Below, one piece after another: positions 1-7,774 of a stretch of DNA of 21,079 nt. The number at the start of each line of letters is the position of its first letter. Within the stretch, counting starts at the first letter, position 1. Under the pieces are notes generated by a model. The model was given only the letters and a program-made list of their open reading frames with translations. It did no database searches and had not been told where the DNA came from. The stretch covers positions 1 through 21,079 of the forward strand of contig CAMPKC010000069.1 in assembly GCA_946887045.1 (NCBI GenBank). Direction: 5' to 3'. The DNA comes from an uncultured Sphingobacteriaceae bacterium (lineage in GTDB: Bacteria; Bacteroidota; Bacteroidia; Sphingobacteriales; Sphingobacteriaceae). A program made the translations under genes and the position numbers.

Positions 1-7
1 TTTCCCT

Positions 8-1102
8 ATGTCTCTCTTACATCAAATTGCATTAACATTCATTCCAGGGGTAGGTGCGGTAAACTCCCGCCTGCTATTAAAACATTTCGGCTCTGCCGAG
101 GACGTTTTCAAGGCAAAAAAGCCACAACTGCTCGCTATTCCCGGGATAGGAGAAAAGACTGCACAAAGTATTTTGCAACACGATTTCTTTAAACGGGCAG
201 AGAAGGAACTTAATTTTATTGAAAAATATAAGATCCAAACATTCTTCTATAGCTCGGACGAATATCCTAAAAGACTTAGAAATTGTTATGATGCACCGGT
301 TCTGTTATATTATAAGGGTAATGCCGATCTAAATAATAGTCGCGTTGTTAGTATAGTAGGAACTAGAAATGCCACTCCGTATGGTAAGGAACTTACTGAT
401 TCTTTAGTGGAGGAACTTAAAAAGCATAACGTACTTGTCGTAAGTGGGCTTGCTTATGGGATCGATGCCATGGCACATAAAGCATGTTTGAAGCAAGATA
501 TAAAAACAGTGGGAGTTGTAGGCCACGGCTTGGACCGTATCTATCCATCACAACATCGTTCTTTAGCTGAAAAGATGGTTAGAAATGGAGGTCTGCTTAC
601 CGAGTTTCCATCTGAAACGGTACCCGCCAGGGAAAATTTTCCGATGAGAAATCGAATTGTGGCAGGCATGGCCGATGCAACCATAATCGTCGAAGCAAGC
701 CTGACGGGTGGTGCTTTAATAACAGCCGAACTGGCAAATTCCTATAATAGAGACGTTTTTTCTTTCCCCGGAAATATCAAGCAGGAATTTTCCGCAGGGT
801 GTAACTATCTCATTAAAACCAATCGTGCGAGTTTAATTACAAGTGCTAAAGACTTGGAATACATACTTGGGTGGATCACGGAAAACAGACAGGAAGAGAA
901 AAAACAACTGAGTTTAAGCCTGAATTTATCTTCAGACGAGAAGAAAATAGTGACCATACTGATCGAAAAAAATCAAGCGGGAATAGACGAGCTTGCGATT
1001 GAAACACAAATTCCTCAAAGTAAACTAGCTATAACAATACTTGGATTGGAAATGCAGGGTATTCTTATCGCTTTACCGGGGAAAGTATACAAGCTCGCCT
1101 AG
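8..1102 (+). CDS. dprA: DNA-processing protein DprA (Smf)
   Basis: DprA binds incoming single-stranded DNA and loads RecA during natural transformation; it acts in the cytoplasm. The 364-residue product has the expected order: a helix-hairpin-helix region at about residues 8-60 (PGVG and IPGIGEKTA), a Rossmann-like core at about 110-280 with VGTRNATPYG (117-126), SGLAYGIDAMAHKA (146-159), GHGLDRIYP (172-180), MRNRI (213-217) and EASLTGGALITA (229-240), and a C-terminal winged helix at about 305-364. Length is normal for Bacteroidota DprA, so the gene is complete although it starts 8 bases from the window edge; its promoter is outside. Its TAG overlaps the stop of the convergent sixA-like gene by 3 nt, leaving no room for a separate terminator. 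Assignment is firm; a role in transformation in this organism is inferred from the family. Confidence 0.96.
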   Translation: MSLLHQIALTFIPGVGAVNSRLLLKHFGSAEDVFKAKKPQLLAIPGIGEKTAQSILQHDFFKRAEKELNFIEKYKIQTFFYSSDEYPKRLRNCYDAPVLLYYKGNADLNNSRVVSIVGTRNATPYGKELTDSLVEELKKHNVLVVSGLAYGIDAMAHKACLKQDIKTVGVVGHGLDRIYPSQHRSLAEKMVRNGGLLTEFPSETVPARENFPMRNRIVAGMADATIIVEASLTGGALITAELANSYNRDVFSFPGNIKQEFSAGCNYLIKTNRASLITSAKDLEYILGWITENRQEEKKQLSLSLNLSSDEKKIVTILIEKNQAGIDELAIETQIPQSKLAITILGLEMQGILIALPGKVYKLA

Positions 1103-1599
1103 TCGTTCTCGTTTTTGGGGAAGTCGTATAGTTTTTCCTCGCCAGTGCCTTTACTTACCAGCTCCCAGTCGTCAAACGGAAATTCGATGAGAATCAGTCC
1201 GCAGGTTGGTATATCGTAAACGTTGGTGTCGCATAGGTCAATTGCGAAATTAGTAATGCCCGGATTGTGACCGAATAATGCAATAAAATCATACTTGTTT
1301 TGGAAGCCATTTATGATGCTCAACAGGGCGTTAGACGAGGCCTCATAAATTGCAGGTTCTTCTTGTATTTCCTTTTTTTTAATGTTGAAAATTTCAGCAA
1401 AATGTTTAGCAGTCGATAAAGCCCTGACTGCTGGGCTGCTGACAAGTAATTGAGGGATAATATGCTTGTCAAGCAACCGCTCCGCCATTTTAGGAGCATC
1501 TTTATTTCCTCGTTTATTCAAAGGGCGATCAAAGTCGGATTTTGCATCAGTATCCCAATCAGATTTAGCGTGACGAACAAGTAATAGTTTTTTAGCCAT
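1099..1599 (-). CDS. SixA-like histidine phosphatase family protein
   Basis: This is a small branch-2 histidine phosphatase of the SixA type. Relatives remove phosphate from phosphohistidine or small substrates; the substrate here is unknown. The 166-residue form starts MAKKLLLVRHAKSDWD; the catalytic RHA is R9-H10-A11 and the second active-site histidine is H111 in LFGHNPGITN. I chose ATG 1599 because it places the RHG/RHA motif at the usual distance from the N terminus; an in-frame start at 1626 would add nine unlikely residues (MVQLLTLPT). With the chosen start the gene overlaps the preceding glycosyltransferase stop by 8 nt (ATGGCTAA), so it is the third gene of the polX-GT9-sixA operon. 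A link to the HPt protein elsewhere in the window is possible because SixA acts on HPt phosphohistidines, but nothing here shows it. Confidence 0.88.
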   Translation of the reverse strand: MAKKLLLVRHAKSDWDTDAKSDFDRPLNKRGNKDAPKMAERLLDKHIIPQLLVSSPAVRALSTAKHFAEIFNIKKKEIQEEPAIYEASSNALLSIINGFQNKYDFIALFGHNPGITNFAIDLCDTNVYDIPTCGLILIEFPFDDWELVSKGTGEEKLYDFPKNEND

Positions 1600-2557
1600 G
1601 GTTGGTAAAGTTAACAATTGAACCAACGTTCTGTTCGTTCATGCATTTAAAATGCCCCAACGGACATTTTTTATACCCGATCTTAGAACATGGACGGCAT
1701 TTCAAACCCTTCACCTCAGCGATTTTATGATCGGACACTTTGTAAGGATACATGCCGAATTCGGGAACAGTATTTCCCCAGACAGATACTATCGGCTTAT
1801 TGAAAGCGGCGGCTATATGCATCAGGCCGGTATCATGGGTGATGATTTTTTGTGCCCGTTGAACCAGAAAAGCTGATTCATCCAGAGAATATTTTCCGCA
1901 AGCGTTTAATACATGATTTCCCGCTGCATCCGAGATTTCCTGACCCCGGGATGCGTCTTCTTTGCCTCCCAAAAGCACTACAGGATGCTGAATCGACTTG
2001 CAAATCTCTATTAATTTGCTTGTTGGCAGCCGCTTGGTTGCATGTTGTGCTCCAATCACCAGTCCAATATAATTTTGATGAGAGGATGGAAGCAGGTTAT
2101 CAATATTGTAGTCTTTATTGAAAAAGTAGTCTAAACCTTTGCCATCATTTTTGACACCTAAAAAGGATACTGTTTCCAGGTAGCGATCAACTATATGCTT
2201 TGCTGGAAGTATATTAATTTTGAGATTTACCAATAAAAACTTCCGAATATTCAATTTATCGAAAGCCCCGGATTTTACACCTAACTGTGTCTTTATTAGT
2301 CGTGTTCTTAAATTGTTATGCAAGTCTATAATGTAATCGAACTTTTCTGCCTTTAATGCTTTAATTGTATTGCTAAGCTTATCTTCTAAAAGATGAAGTT
2401 TATCCACATAAGGGTTGCTGATTAAAATCGATTCGAACGACTTTTTTGTAAGATAATGTACTTCTGCATTATTTAACTGTTCTTTCACGCAGCGGATCAC
2501 GGGAGTTGTAAGCACAATGTCTCCAATAGAGCTGAACCGGATAATTAAAATTTTCAA
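1592..2557 (-). CDS. Glycosyltransferase family 9 (heptosyltransferase-like)
   Basis: GT9 enzymes transfer ADP-heptose or related sugars onto lipopolysaccharide core at the inner face of the cytoplasmic membrane. The 321-residue protein opens with the family signature ILIIRFSSIGDIVLTTPVI (residues 3-21), has IGLVIGAQHATKRLP (164-178), and the nucleotide-sugar site ITHDTGLMHIAAAFNKPIV (239-257). The C terminus has four cysteines (C287, C290, C298, C305) in a CxxC...C...C pattern that could bind metal. The start is TTG at 2557; no in-frame ATG exists until near the C terminus. That TTG overlaps the TGA of the upstream polX gene as TTGA, implying translational coupling. The exact acceptor cannot be told from sequence, so no symbol is given. 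Confidence 0.92.
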   Translation of the reverse strand: MKILIIRFSSIGDIVLTTPVIRCVKEQLNNAEVHYLTKKSFESILISNPYVDKLHLLEDKLSNTIKALKAEKFDYIIDLHNNLRTRLIKTQLGVKSGAFDKLNIRKFLLVNLKINILPAKHIVDRYLETVSFLGVKNDGKGLDYFFNKDYNIDNLLPSSHQNYIGLVIGAQHATKRLPTSKLIEICKSIQHPVVLLGGKEDASRGQEISDAAGNHVLNACGKYSLDESAFLVQRAQKIITHDTGLMHIAAAFNKPIVSVWGNTVPEFGMYPYKVSDHKIAEVKGLKCRPCSKIGYKKCPLGHFKCMNEQNVGSIVNFTNHG

Positions 2558-4227
2558 TTTTTTCTTTGTTGAAAGTATTTACTTATTTCTTCGAGATTTA
2601 AGGCATTAAGGCAGTTTTTTGCCGACACTCCTCCTTTTCGCGCGGCCAGAACACCGAAGTGCATATCATGGAATCCATTATTACTATGTGCATCAGGATT
2701 TATTGAAAGCATGACTCCTTTCTCTAAGGCATATTGATGCCAGCGCCAATCCATATCTAAACGTAAAGGGTTAGAATTGATTTCTATCACAACACCATTC
2801 GCCGCACAGGCATCTATTACTTTTTTAAAATCAACAGGATAGCCGCTCCTGCTTAACAACAATCTCCCGCTGGGGTGACCCAAAATAGTAGTATAAGGAT
2901 TTTCAATCGCGGTTATCAGCCGGCTTGTAGCTTTTTCTTCATTCATTTTAAATACAGAATGAATAGACGCTACCACGAAGTCAAAACTTGCTAATATTTC
3001 TGGTGAATAATCCAATGAACCATCGAAAAGAATATCTGATTCGATGCCTTTAAAAATTTTGAAGCCGTTGAGCTTTGCGTTTAATGCATCAATTTCTTCG
3101 TGCTGCGCCAAAACCCGTTCTTCGTATAAGCCTTTTGCATAAAACGCCGATTTTGAGTGGTCGCTTATTCCAAGATATTCCAGCTTTAGTTCATCTCTGC
3201 AAAACACCGCCATTTGTTCAAGAGTGTTAACACCATCGCTCCAGGTACTGTGGTTGTGTAAAGACCCTTTTAAATCTTTCCATTCTACCAGGGGCGGCAA
3301 AGCTCCCGCATCAGCTAAAACGAATTCATTTCGCCCTTCCCGCAGTTCGGGTTCAATAAACGGAATTCCTGCCTTTCGATAAACCTCCTCCTCGGATACG
3401 AAATTGAAAGGTGCTTTGCCCAAGCGTTTTTTTAGCTCATCGGTGTGTTCTTCAGTTCCGGTTTGTAAGGCGAGCTGCAACGGAAACTCTGCTGGATCGC
3501 AAAAATTAAAATATACTTTGATACCCTGGATATTCTCGGATTCTATACTTTGCTCTTTAACGTCGATAATTTCAAGGGTAGATACTTCTCTGATTGAACT
3601 CTCTAATTCCGGACTAAACAAGGAGCCTACTAAAATATCCAGTCCGTCTATTATCTCACATCTTCTGCGATAGTCTCCTGTAAAGGATATTTGTTCTATT
3701 GAAAGATCTTCTTTAAGTTTTTTTATCAGGTATTCTGCATATTCTTCAACCTGGGCGTACAAATACCGGCCATTGCTGGCCATTTTAAACTCAATAGCTT
3801 TCTTAATTTCTTCCTGCGTTTTTGCACCGAACCCCTTTGCTTCTAATAAACGGTTCTCATTGCATGCGTATAAAAGTTCTCCAATGTCCTCAATTTCGAG
3901 ATCCTTCCAGATTGTAAGCACTTTCTTGGGCCCCAAACCCTTTATTCCCATTATCTCAATCACCCCCGGTGGGGTTTTTTGATAAAGATCTTCCAGGTCA
4001 CTTATCGTCCTGGTTTCAATCAACTCCCAGATTTTTGCAGCAGTACTTTTACCTATTGCAGAAATCTTTTCTAACTCAGCAAGCGATTTTTTAGCCAACG
4101 AAAAAGGCAGCTTATCTACAGTGTAAGCAGTGCTCGCCAGGGATTTTACTTTGAACGGATTTTCATTATGCAGCTCCATTAACTGACTTAAAAGTCGCAG
4201 CGTTCTGGCTATGGTTTTATTCTCCAT
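2554..4227 (-). CDS. polX: PolX-family protein: degenerate pol-beta-like N terminus plus PHP domain
   Basis: The 557-residue protein matches bacterial DNA polymerase X in length and order: an 8-kDa-like and helix-hairpin-helix region at about 1-150 (ISAIGKSTAAKIW, MGIKGLGPKK, KGFGAKTQEE), a nucleotidyltransferase-like region at about 155-300, and a C-terminal PHP domain at about 320-557. The PHP ligands look complete: H324, H326, D331, D356-H357, E396, H423, H451, D512 and H514. The polymerase site is unusual: where active enzymes have G-D-x-D this has D194-G-L-D197, and at the third acidic position I align K237. It may therefore act mainly as a PHP nuclease or phosphoesterase in base-excision repair. 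It is the first gene of an operon with GT9 and sixA-like. The start gives the usual N terminus, MENKTIARTL. Confidence 0.9.
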   Translation of the reverse strand: MENKTIARTLRLLSQLMELHNENPFKVKSLASTAYTVDKLPFSLAKKSLAELEKISAIGKSTAAKIWELIETRTISDLEDLYQKTPPGVIEIMGIKGLGPKKVLTIWKDLEIEDIGELLYACNENRLLEAKGFGAKTQEEIKKAIEFKMASNGRYLYAQVEEYAEYLIKKLKEDLSIEQISFTGDYRRRCEIIDGLDILVGSLFSPELESSIREVSTLEIIDVKEQSIESENIQGIKVYFNFCDPAEFPLQLALQTGTEEHTDELKKRLGKAPFNFVSEEEVYRKAGIPFIEPELREGRNEFVLADAGALPPLVEWKDLKGSLHNHSTWSDGVNTLEQMAVFCRDELKLEYLGISDHSKSAFYAKGLYEERVLAQHEEIDALNAKLNGFKIFKGIESDILFDGSLDYSPEILASFDFVVASIHSVFKMNEEKATSRLITAIENPYTTILGHPSGRLLLSRSGYPVDFKKVIDACAANGVVIEINSNPLRLDMDWRWHQYALEKGVMLSINPDAHSNNGFHDMHFGVLAARKGGVSAKNCLNALNLEEISKYFQQRKN

Positions 4228-4235
4228 ACTGGTTT

Positions 4236-4266
4236 CAAAAATACATTTAAAAATGTCGTCCCCAAA
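4236..4266 (-). promoter_or_regulatory. Bacteroidota-type promoter of the polX-GT9-sixA operon
   Basis: On the minus strand there is TTTG (4266-4263), a 19-nt spacer, then TATTTTTG (4243-4236). This fits the Bacteroidota housekeeping consensus TTTG-N19/21-TAnnTTTG exactly. Transcription should begin 3-6 nt after the box, only a few bases before the ATG at 4227, so the leader would be very short. Confidence 0.72.
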
Positions 4267-4313
4267 TCCAATTCCCCATTAACAAACTTTCATCCTTGTT
4301 CAGTGTTTATTTC

Positions 4314-5423
4314 ATGTTGGGAAATAAATTAACTATATCGAAATCCGTTCAATTGCTTCTGCTATTGTTCCTTGTCTTTGGTGGCTTATATTATACCCGT
4401 TCATTCTTAATCCCTATTGCTTTTGCAGGCATTTTGGCGATGTTATTAATGCCCCTAAGCATACGATTAGAGAAAAACGGCGTTAAACGGGGATTAGCGG
4501 CACTTGCTTGTTTACTGGTTTTTCTGCTTTCAGTTAGCGGGATTATTACATTGCTAGTTTGGCAGATTTCTGACCTTGCCAAGGATTTCTCACAGCTGGA
4601 GCAAAAAATAATGTCCGCTATAGAACAGCTGGAGCTTTTTATTGATTCAAAATTAGGAATTCCAAAAGCAGAACAGGAGAAGATTATTACAGAACAGCAA
4701 AAATCTGGTAAGGGTGCAGCATCTAATGCGATTTTTAGTTTTATGGGTACGCTGGTTGATATTATTCTGGTTTTGGTGTACACCTTTTTGTTTATCTATT
4801 TCCGAAGCCATTTGAAATCTTTCCTGATGAAACTGACTCCGCTTGAAGAGCATGATAAGACTGCAAAAATCATTAAGGATTCTTCGGAAGTTGCACATAA
4901 GTATTTAACCGGAATGTTTATGATGATCGTATTGCTCTGGATTTTATACGGAATTGGCTTTTCTCTGGCAGGCATTCCAAACGCGCTATTTTTTGCGGTG
5001 TTATGCGGGATATTAGAGATTGTCCCATTTGTAGGGAACCTCACGGGATCAGGAATTACTTTTTTAATGGCTATCAGTCAGGGTGGTGGAGCAATGGCAA
5101 TTGGGGTCGTTATCACTTATGCATTGGTACAATTTATTCAAACCTATATTATTGAACCTTTAGTAGTTGGAGGCGAGGTGAACATCAATCCTTTATTTAC
5201 AATTCTTGTATTAATACTAGGAGAGGAGTTGTGGGGGATTTCAGGTATGATACTGGCCATTCCACTGTTAGGAATTACCAAAATAGTTTTTGATAATATC
5301 GAGTCGCTAAAGCCTTACGGGATGTTAATAGGAGGTGAAAAGAAGAAAAAAAAGCAGCCCGGGTATGCAGCTAAATTTAAAGGATGGATCACTAATGTTT
5401 CGAATAAAAAAAAGCGCCCTTAA
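4314..5423 (+). CDS. AI-2E family transporter (TqsA/PerM-like permease)
   Basis: This is a polytopic inner-membrane protein of the AI-2E transporter family, whose members have been linked to autoinducer-2 export, sodium-proton antiport or small-molecule efflux. The 369-residue form has an N-terminal hydrophobic block (QLLLLLFLVFGGLYY, then FLIPIAFAGILAMLLMPL), a soluble helical segment (about residues 80-130), paired helices around GTLVDIILVLVYTFLFIYF, and the conserved C-terminal half with PFVGNLTG, EPLVVGGEVNINPL and LGEELWGISGMILAIPLLG. It ends in a lysine-rich cytoplasmic tail. I chose ATG 4314; an in-frame TTG at 4296 would add six residues. It is divergent from polX. Its stop codon lies in the loop of the terminator at 5411-5430. 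The transported substrate cannot be inferred. Confidence 0.9.
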   Translation: MLGNKLTISKSVQLLLLLFLVFGGLYYTRSFLIPIAFAGILAMLLMPLSIRLEKNGVKRGLAALACLLVFLLSVSGIITLLVWQISDLAKDFSQLEQKIMSAIEQLELFIDSKLGIPKAEQEKIITEQQKSGKGAASNAIFSFMGTLVDIILVLVYTFLFIYFRSHLKSFLMKLTPLEEHDKTAKIIKDSSEVAHKYLTGMFMMIVLLWILYGIGFSLAGIPNALFFAVLCGILEIVPFVGNLTGSGITFLMAISQGGGAMAIGVVITYALVQFIQTYIIEPLVVGGEVNINPLFTILVLILGEELWGISGMILAIPLLGITKIVFDNIESLKPYGMLIGGEKKKKKQPGYAAKFKGWITNVSNKKKRP

Positions 5424-5430
5424 GCGCTTT
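5411..5430. terminator. Bidirectional intrinsic terminator between the AI-2E permease and sppA
   Basis: AAAGCGC (5411-5417) pairs with GCGCTTT (5424-5430) across a 6-nt loop, CCTTAA, which holds the TAA of the permease gene. On the plus strand the stem is followed by CTTTATTT; on the minus strand by a run of T, because 5406-5413 are all A. It therefore serves both convergent genes and is stronger for sppA. Confidence 0.8.
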
Positions 5431-5432
5431 CT

Positions 5433-7199
5433 TTATTTAATTGAAATTGTATAGGGTAGACGGGCTTGTATACCGGTAAATTTAAGTGCCGACTTTAGTT
5501 GCTGATAATACTGATATTGTTCGCCCATTTCTTTTTTAGCAAAATAGTCTTTCAGCTTATCTTCTGATGAGTCGAAAAAAGATTCAAAAGGGTCTTTTTG
5601 AACAGGGTAAGCAACCGTTTTATAATTCGTCACTTTAGCCATTTTGGCTGCCGACCGTACAGCATCGTTTATATTTCCAAGTTTGTCAACCAGGCCATTT
5701 TGCAGAGCTTCCGTTCCGCTCCAAACCCGTCCCTGGCCAATTCCATCAATGTAGGCCTGGTCTTTTTTCCGCCCATCTGCTACACGCTTGGTGAAGGTAT
5801 TGTAAATTCTGTTAACCTCCTTTTGGATAATCAAACGTTCTCCGTCTGTAAGGGGACGAGAAATTGAGCCCAGATCTGCATATTCTGCTGTTTTAACACG
5901 GTCGAAGGTTATACCGAGCTTATTATTGAAAAACTTTTGCATGTTAGGAATAATGCCAAAAACTCCTATTGAACCAGTAATTGTATTTGGTTGAGCAAAA
6001 ATAGAGTCTGCAGCGCATGCAATATAATAGCCTCCTGATGCTGCAACATCTCCCATAGACACAATTACCGGTTTTACTTTTTTAGTTAAAACTACTTCGC
6101 GCCAGATAACATCAGAAGCGAGGGCACTTCCCCCCGGCGAATTAACACGCAGAACCACTGCTTTAATTTTGTCGTCAGTGCGTGCTTTTCTGATAGCCCG
6201 GGAAATTCGTTCAGAACCAATGGTTTCGTCGTTACCCTCACCCCCCGTAATTTCGCCAGAAGCATAAACAATTGCTATTCGGTTTTTTATATCCCCCTCT
6301 TCGGAGGTGTTGTTTTTACTGTAGTCGAGTAGAGAAACAGATTTAACTTCCTTTTTTTTGTCGATACCGGTCCTGTTTTTCAGATCATCCAAAACCTGAT
6401 CTTTATATCTTAGCCCATCAGCAAGTTTAAATTTAACGGCATCACTTGCCTGCTGTACCTTCAGTTGGTTAGCAATAGCAAATAAAGAGTCTTTCGGTAT
6501 TTTTCTGCTTGAAGAAACGACAGACAGAAAATGGTCATACATTGAACCAAGAAAAGAGGTAACCTGCTGACGGTTAGCATCGCTCATTTTGTCTAAGATA
6601 AAAGGCTCAACCGCACTTTTATAGGTCCCTACTTTTATTACCTGAGCTTCAATTTCGAGTTTATCCAGGGTTCCTTTAAAAAATGGTAATTCAGAGCTCA
6701 ATCCATTGAATTCCAGTAAGCCTTCGGGATTTAGATAGATTTTATCGGCTACAGATGCCAGATAATAAGCTTTCTGTGTATATACTTCACTATAAGCTAC
6801 AATGAATTTACCTGACTTTTTAAAATCACTCAATGCATTCCTGATTTCTTCAACAGTGGCAAATCCTGCTTGTATAGAGCTTAGATCAAGATAGATGCCT
6901 TTTATTTTGTCATCTTTTTTTGCCCGTTTTATACTTGCGATAATATCATTGAGCCCGATGCTCTTGCTTCCTTCGAATCCCCCGAAATCTAGTTTTTCAA
7001 AGGGGTTTTTGGATGAACGCTCTCGAATTTCGTGGTCTAAAGACATATGTATCACGGAATTTGCTGCAACTTTTACTTTATCGTCATCAACCGTGGCGAT
7101 AATCGCTGCCACTACTACAATGAAAAAAATAAAAAACACAAAAAATGATAAAATCATACCTACCATCGAGGCGAAAACCATCTTAAAGAACTCTTTCAT
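5433..7199 (-). CDS. sppA: Signal peptide peptidase SppA, long (67K) type
   Basis: SppA is a membrane-bound serine protease with a Ser/Lys dyad that degrades leftover signal peptides. The 588-residue product has one N-terminal membrane anchor (about residues 8-36) and two tandem peptidase S49 repeats, the arrangement of the E. coli 67K form. The likely general-base lysine is K194 in VGTYKSAVEPF in the first repeat, and the nucleophile is S388 in GDVAASGGYYIA in the second; VNSPGGSALAS (352-362) and TGSIGVFG (408-415) are also conserved. The catalytic pair is intact. It is transcribed alone, divergent from folK, and ends at a strong minus-strand terminator. A TATACTTG sequence at 7227-7220 on the minus strand resembles the -7 box with one mismatch and could be its promoter. 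Confidence 0.95.
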   Translation of the reverse strand: MKEFFKMVFASMVGMILSFFVFFIFFIVVVAAIIATVDDDKVKVAANSVIHMSLDHEIRERSSKNPFEKLDFGGFEGSKSIGLNDIIASIKRAKKDDKIKGIYLDLSSIQAGFATVEEIRNALSDFKKSGKFIVAYSEVYTQKAYYLASVADKIYLNPEGLLEFNGLSSELPFFKGTLDKLEIEAQVIKVGTYKSAVEPFILDKMSDANRQQVTSFLGSMYDHFLSVVSSSRKIPKDSLFAIANQLKVQQASDAVKFKLADGLRYKDQVLDDLKNRTGIDKKKEVKSVSLLDYSKNNTSEEGDIKNRIAIVYASGEITGGEGNDETIGSERISRAIRKARTDDKIKAVVLRVNSPGGSALASDVIWREVVLTKKVKPVIVSMGDVAASGGYYIACAADSIFAQPNTITGSIGVFGIIPNMQKFFNNKLGITFDRVKTAEYADLGSISRPLTDGERLIIQKEVNRIYNTFTKRVADGRKKDQAYIDGIGQGRVWSGTEALQNGLVDKLGNINDAVRSAAKMAKVTNYKTVAYPVQKDPFESFFDSSEDKLKDYFAKKEMGEQYQYYQQLKSALKFTGIQARLPYTISIK

Positions 7200-7241
7200 C
7201 TACACTTTCTATTATATTACAAGTATACAATTAGATATGAA

Positions 7242-7249
7242 TATATTTG
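7242..7249 (+). promoter_or_regulatory. Putative -7 promoter box for folK-HPt
   Basis: TATATTTG matches TAnnTTTG exactly and lies 24 nt before the chosen folK ATG, giving a leader of about 20 nt. I see no clear -33 TTG at the usual distance. The identical octamer occurs ahead of ftsK. Confidence 0.5.
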
Positions 7250-7273
7250 AAACGTTACAGGTCTATTCTGTTT

Positions 7274-7765
7274 ATGGATAATATATTTTTGCTCCTCGGG
7301 AGCAACCTTGGCGATAGAGAAAACTACATCCGGCAAGCTCGCGATCTGATTAATCAGCAGATTGGATTTGTAGAACTTTGTTCTTCCTTATATGAAACGG
7401 CTGCCTGGGGTAAAACAAATCAACCAAGTTTTTTAAATCAGGTAATTCGTTTGAGATCCGGCATGACTGCGGTGAAACTTTTAGAATCGATTTGGAGTAT
7501 AGAGGGTGATTTGAATCGAACAAGAGAAGAACGATGGGGCGCCAGAACTATTGATATCGATATTTTATTCTATGGTTCTGAAATTATTAATTTGCCGGAA
7601 TTGATTGTTCCGCACAAATTATTACACGAGAGAAGGTTTGTTTTGATGCCTCTGGATGAAATTGCTTCGGATATGAATCATCCTGTTTTGCAAAAGACAA
7701 TTCATCAATTATTATTAGACTTAATAGATGATTTATCCGTTAAAAAGGTAATAAAAAATAACTAA
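7274..7765 (+). CDS. folK: 2-amino-4-hydroxy-6-hydroxymethyldihydropteridine diphosphokinase
   Basis: FolK (HPPK) transfers pyrophosphate from ATP to 6-hydroxymethyl-7,8-dihydropterin, the step before dihydropteroate synthase in folate synthesis; it is cytoplasmic. The 163-residue protein has LLLGSNLGDRE near the N terminus, the substrate-binding aromatic/Asn region (AAWGKTNQPSFLNQ, 43-56), and the signature RWGARTIDIDILFYG (87-101) with magnesium ligands D94 and D96, then VPHKLLHERRFVLMPL (112-127). I chose ATG 7274 because MDNIFLLLGSNLGDRE is the standard N terminus; a TTG at 7247 would add nine residues and lies inside the promoter box. The HPt gene follows after 9 nt, so the two are probably one transcript. 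Confidence 0.95.
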   Translation: MDNIFLLLGSNLGDRENYIRQARDLINQQIGFVELCSSLYETAAWGKTNQPSFLNQVIRLRSGMTAVKLLESIWSIEGDLNRTREERWGARTIDIDILFYGSEIINLPELIVPHKLLHERRFVLMPLDEIASDMNHPVLQKTIHQLLLDLIDDLSVKKVIKNN

Positions 7766-7774
7766 ATTTAACCC

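Noticed and set aside
1652..2121. Two plus-strand open frames of 74 and 89 codons inside the GT9 gene
   Set aside because: They are antisense to a well-supported gene, have compositions unlike real proteins of the region, and show no motifs.
4391..5044. Three overlapping minus-strand frames inside the AI-2E permease gene
   Set aside because: They are cysteine- and serine-rich mirror translations of hydrophobic codons, typical of antisense shadows of membrane proteins.
6895..7281. A 128-codon plus-strand frame across the sppA start and the folK start
   Set aside because: It is antisense to the sppA membrane anchor, and its end overlaps the folK promoter and start; no motif supports it.
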